Shown in pieces: positions 20,218-22,066 of a stretch of 22,066 nucleotides of DNA. Origin of the DNA: an uncultured Clostridia bacterium. Lineage in GTDB: Bacteria > Bacillota > Clostridia > Christensenellales > UBA1242. Positions within the stretch are counted from its first letter, which is position 1, and each line of letters starts with the position of its first letter. Position numbers and translations under genes: made by a program. The stretch is taken from the NCBI GenBank assembly GCA_934725795.1, contig CAKVCF010000002.1, forward strand, positions 1 through 22,066. Reading direction: 5' to 3'. The notes under the pieces were generated by a model, which was not told where the DNA came from, made no database searches, and saw only the letters and a list, made by a program, of their open reading frames with translations.

Positions 20218-20631
20218 TTAATCTCTACGTTTGCTGCTTGGTATTGTTACAACCAAAAGTAATGACAATACGCCAAGGCCAAGCATTGTGTATTGACCAA
20301 CATTGTTAACAATTTTTTCGTTACCTGATGTGATTGTGTACATATTTGCGATTGACATAGCACCTGCATCACTAGATGTGTCTACATTTTTTTGGTCACC
20401 AAAATAGATTTTGCCTTTTTTAACCTTGTAATAACCAGTTGTTTCAAGTCCATCCGCTTTCATTGAATAACTGCCATCAAAAGCAAATTTGACTGTCACT
20501 TCGGCTGTTGTTTCACCAACTTTTTCTTTGTAAGTGTAACTACCAACTGGCAAGATAAACATTGGATAGCCATAACAAAGAACAATCAAAGCAATAACTA
20601 GAGTTAAATAAATTTTTCTAAAGATATTCAT
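20218..20631 (-). CDS. small bitopic/two-segment membrane protein with extracellular domain (137 aa, unknown)
   Basis: I do not recognise the family. Residues ~7-30 (IYLTLVIALIVLCYGYPMFIL) and ~113-130 (YTMLGLGVLSLLLVV) are hydrophobic. The tail SSKRRD is positive, so both ends should face the cytoplasm and the ~80 residues between should be outside. That part has a beta-rich pattern: SYTYKEKVGETTAEVTVKFA, then GSYSMKADGLETTGYYKVKKG, then KIYFGD. It resembles the 'G.Y.i...g.i.f' repeats of small lipocalin-like or DUF5640-like domains, but I cannot assign it. An AGAGGTGAG ribosome binding site, a near-consensus promoter and its own terminator show it is a real, independently expressed gene. 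It could assist surface or envelope functions, but nothing in the sequence proves this. Confidence 0.85.
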   Translation of the reverse strand: MNIFRKIYLTLVIALIVLCYGYPMFILPVGSYTYKEKVGETTAEVTVKFAFDGSYSMKADGLETTGYYKVKKGKIYFGDQKNVDTSSDAGAMSIANMYTITSGNEKIVNNVGQYTMLGLGVLSLLLVVTIPSSKRRD

Positions 20632-20651
20632 ATTCTCACCTCTCTATTTTG

Positions 20652-20680
20652 ATTATAAAGGATTTTAAGCAAAAAGTCAA
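20652..20680 (-). promoter_or_regulatory. near-consensus sigma-A promoter of the 137-residue gene
   Basis: On the minus strand TTGACT (20675-20680), exactly 17 bases and TATAAT (20652-20657) match the consensus in 11 of 12 positions. The start codon follows about 20 bases after the -10 hexamer, giving a leader of only about 14 bases, which contains the ribosome binding site (20634-20645). The gene is predicted to be strongly and constitutively transcribed. Confidence 0.88.
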
Positions 20681-20794
20681 CACTGAACGACAAATTGTTC
20701 ACTAAATCAGCAAATTTTTAGCAATGTTGAAAATTTTTGACTGCTAAACACTTTGTTTTGTGTTAACAATATTTTAAATTTGACAATTTTTTGT

Positions 20795-20823
20795 TTGAAA
20801 TTTAACTCTAGTTATATTATTAT
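20795..20823 (+). promoter_or_regulatory. candidate sigma-A promoter of pepF
   Basis: TTGAAA (20795-20800), 17 bases and TATTAT (20818-20823) match the consensus well. Transcription would start near 20830 and give a leader of about 115 bases. Confidence 0.7.
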
Positions 20824-20829
20824 AAATAC

Positions 20830-20944
20830 ATATCAAATATGCTTTTACGCTCTTGGCTACTGTTAGGTTCTAACACAAATCCACGGCATCAAACGTTAAA
20901 TCTGTTGCAGCACTCTAACAAGGCTGACAAACAAAGGGGAGAAT
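20830..20944 (+). promoter_or_regulatory. pepF 5' leader with alternative pairings
   Basis: The leader contains TGTTAG-GTT-CTAACA (20861-20875), a 6-pair hairpin. A second CTAACA (20915-20920) can pair with the same TGTTAG. That longer helix can be extended by TTGGCT (20853-20858) with GGCTGA (20922-20927), using three G-U pairs. The two structures exclude each other, and the second ends close to the ribosome binding site AAAGGGGAG (20933-20941). I do not recognise a known riboswitch or T-box. Confidence 0.35.
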
Positions 20945-22066
20945 ATGAAAAAGAGAAGTGAAATTGAAGAAAAATACAAATGGGACATAGGTTGTTTTAA
21001 AACCAAAGAAGAAATTGAAAAAGCATTTTCGACCTATGAAAAGTTGATTGAAAACATAAAACAATATTATGGTAAATTTACCGACAAAGATAAATTTTTT
21101 GAATATTTAACTGCGCATAAAAAGGAAGAAATGTTAATCAACAGTTTTGTGCATTTTTTAGGCAACACATATAACATTGACAGCAGTGATGTTGAAATAA
21201 TAAAACTAATCCAGCGTTTTGAGATTTTGGCACAAAAAAGCGCACAAGCCAGCAGTTTTGTTGAACCACAACAATCTCATTTAAGCAACAAATATTTAAA
21301 CGAATTGTTGGCAGACAAAAGAATTAAAGGTTATGAAAATGTGGTAAAAGATATTATCCGCAACAAACCACACAGTTTAGACGAAAAATCTAACGCCTTA
21401 ATTGCAAATTTGTCCAACAGTTTTAACAACAGTTCTTCAGTGTTTGACATTATCTCTGATAGTGAAATGAAATTTGATTCAGCCCTTGACAGCAAAGGCA
21501 AAGCACACAAACTTGACCAAGCAACTTATGCAATTTTGTTAAGAGATAAAGATAGAACTTTAAGGAAGAATGCTTTTAAAAACTTCCTTGGTGGTTATGG
21601 TCAATTCAACAAAACTTTTGCTGAGCTTTTTGTAAGCAATATGAAGGCAGAAAATGACGACCTTAAATTGCATAAATTTCCAAACCTTTTAAACCAACAA
21701 TTGTTTGGCGAACAAGTGCCAGAAATCGTGTTTGAAAACAATATAAAAAATGTTAACAAAAACCTTAATTTAAATCAAAAATATGTGCGTGCATTAGGCA
21801 AAGATTTAGGGCTTAAAGATATTGCTTATTACGACTTATTTTTAGACGAAAAAATTAACGGAAAAGTAACCATTGATATTGCACAACAAACCATTTTGAA
21901 AGCGCTTGGACCACTAGGGAATGAGTATATTGCAATGGTTAAGCACAAATTAAGCGATAAATCAATTGATTATATGCCAAGCCAAAACAAGTCCACAGGC
22001 GGTTATTGTTCAAACTGCTATGGCGCAAAAACTTTGATACTTATGAACTGGCAAGACGACTTCAAC
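20945..22066 (+). CDS. pepF: oligoendopeptidase F, M3 family (partial, N-terminal 374 codons)
   Basis: PepF is a cytoplasmic zinc metallopeptidase that cleaves oligopeptides, usually in peptide recycling. The start is well supported by AAAGGGGAG just upstream. The N-terminal half is helical and matches PepF in order: EKYKWDIGCFKTKEEIEKAF, then KDIIRNKPHSLDEKSNALIA, then ATYAILLRDKDRTLRKNAFK. The conserved GGYCSNCYGAKTLILMNWQD lies near the cut end. In the family this stretch directly precedes the HELGH zinc-binding motif, which should start about six residues past the window end. Typical members are about 600 residues, so roughly 225 are missing. The catalytic residues cannot be verified here. 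It is transcribed away from the surface-protein locus. Confidence 0.93.
   Translation, partial: MKKRSEIEEKYKWDIGCFKTKEEIEKAFSTYEKLIENIKQYYGKFTDKDKFFEYLTAHKKEEMLINSFVHFLGNTYNIDSSDVEIIKLIQRFEILAQKSAQASSFVEPQQSHLSNKYLNELLADKRIKGYENVVKDIIRNKPHSLDEKSNALIANLSNSFNNSSSVFDIISDSEMKFDSALDSKGKAHKLDQATYAILLRDKDRTLRKNAFKNFLGGYGQFNKTFAELFVSNMKAENDDLKLHKFPNLLNQQLFGEQVPEIVFENNIKNVNKNLNLNQKYVRALGKDLGLKDIAYYDLFLDEKINGKVTIDIAQQTILKALGPLGNEYIAMVKHKLSDKSIDYMPSQNKSTGGYCSNCYGAKTLILMNWQDDFN

Larger units (their letters stand above)
20632..20944. other. divergent promoter region between the 137-residue gene and pepF
   Basis: These 313 bases hold the minus-strand promoter just described and, on the plus strand, the pepF promoter and leader. 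The middle part at 20690-20790 is AT-rich. It contains TTGACA at 20780-20785 without a matching -10 hexamer at the right distance. No small gene was seen. Confidence 0.8.

Noticed and set aside
20780..20785. TTGACA as the -35 of a pepF promoter
   Set aside because: The hexamer 17 bases downstream (TAACTC) is a poor -10; TTGAAA with TATTAT further down fits better.
20861..20885. Possible preQ1-type riboswitch (GGTTCTAAC followed by CC)
   Set aside because: The expected A-rich stretch that forms the pseudoknot is absent, and pepF is not a queuosine gene.

Overview
This is an AT-rich window from a low-GC bacterium. The standard genetic code fits, with TGG used for Trp and no in-frame TGA. Strong sigma-A-type promoters, purine-rich ribosome binding sites, a UvrA and PepF of Gram-positive type, and a surface protein built from InlB, BspA and MBG-type modules suggest a host-associated Firmicutes relative, perhaps an uncultured gut Clostridia lineage. 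The taxon is an inference; no 16S or other marker is present.

Layout: (1) 1-1213, minus strand: the first 404 codons of uvrA (nucleotide excision repair), cut by the window edge, with its own extended -10 promoter. (2) 1214-1576: intergenic, holding that promoter and a rho-independent terminator. (3) 1577-19519, minus strand: one uninterrupted gene of about 17.9 kb encoding a secreted or membrane-anchored protein of about 5,980 residues, which fills 81% of the window. Its order is: N-terminal signal/anchor; GLUG repeats; a Gly-rich right-handed beta-helix-like region; InlB-type repeats; a ~156-residue module in two clear copies plus one diverged copy; a nine-repeat Cys-containing BspA-type leucine-rich cassette; mixed beta modules; more InlB repeats; a second BspA/DUF285 cassette; Ig/FN3-like modules; a long InlB-type array; a long MBG/Ig array; an InlB pair; and a C-terminal beta-rich region without a recognisable cell-wall anchor. 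(4) 19520-20217: a very AT-rich spacer with a candidate promoter and palindrome, and the terminator of the next gene. (5) 20218-20631, minus strand: a 137-residue protein with a membrane segment at each end and a small extracellular domain. (6) 20632-20944: a divergent promoter region with a possibly structured leader. (7) 20945 to the window end, plus strand: the first 374 codons of an oligoendopeptidase F (M3 family), cut just before the expected HExxH zinc site.

uvrA and pepF look like housekeeping genes flanking a surface-protein locus. The giant protein has the architecture of a long adhesin stalk with several potential ligand-binding cassettes. The 137-residue protein is a neighbour on the same strand but has its own promoter and terminator, so a functional link is only a possibility. 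I saw no tRNA, rRNA, CRISPR array, transposase or integrase. The most unusual content is the giant gene itself, its 156-residue repeated module, and the absence of an evident C-terminal anchor.
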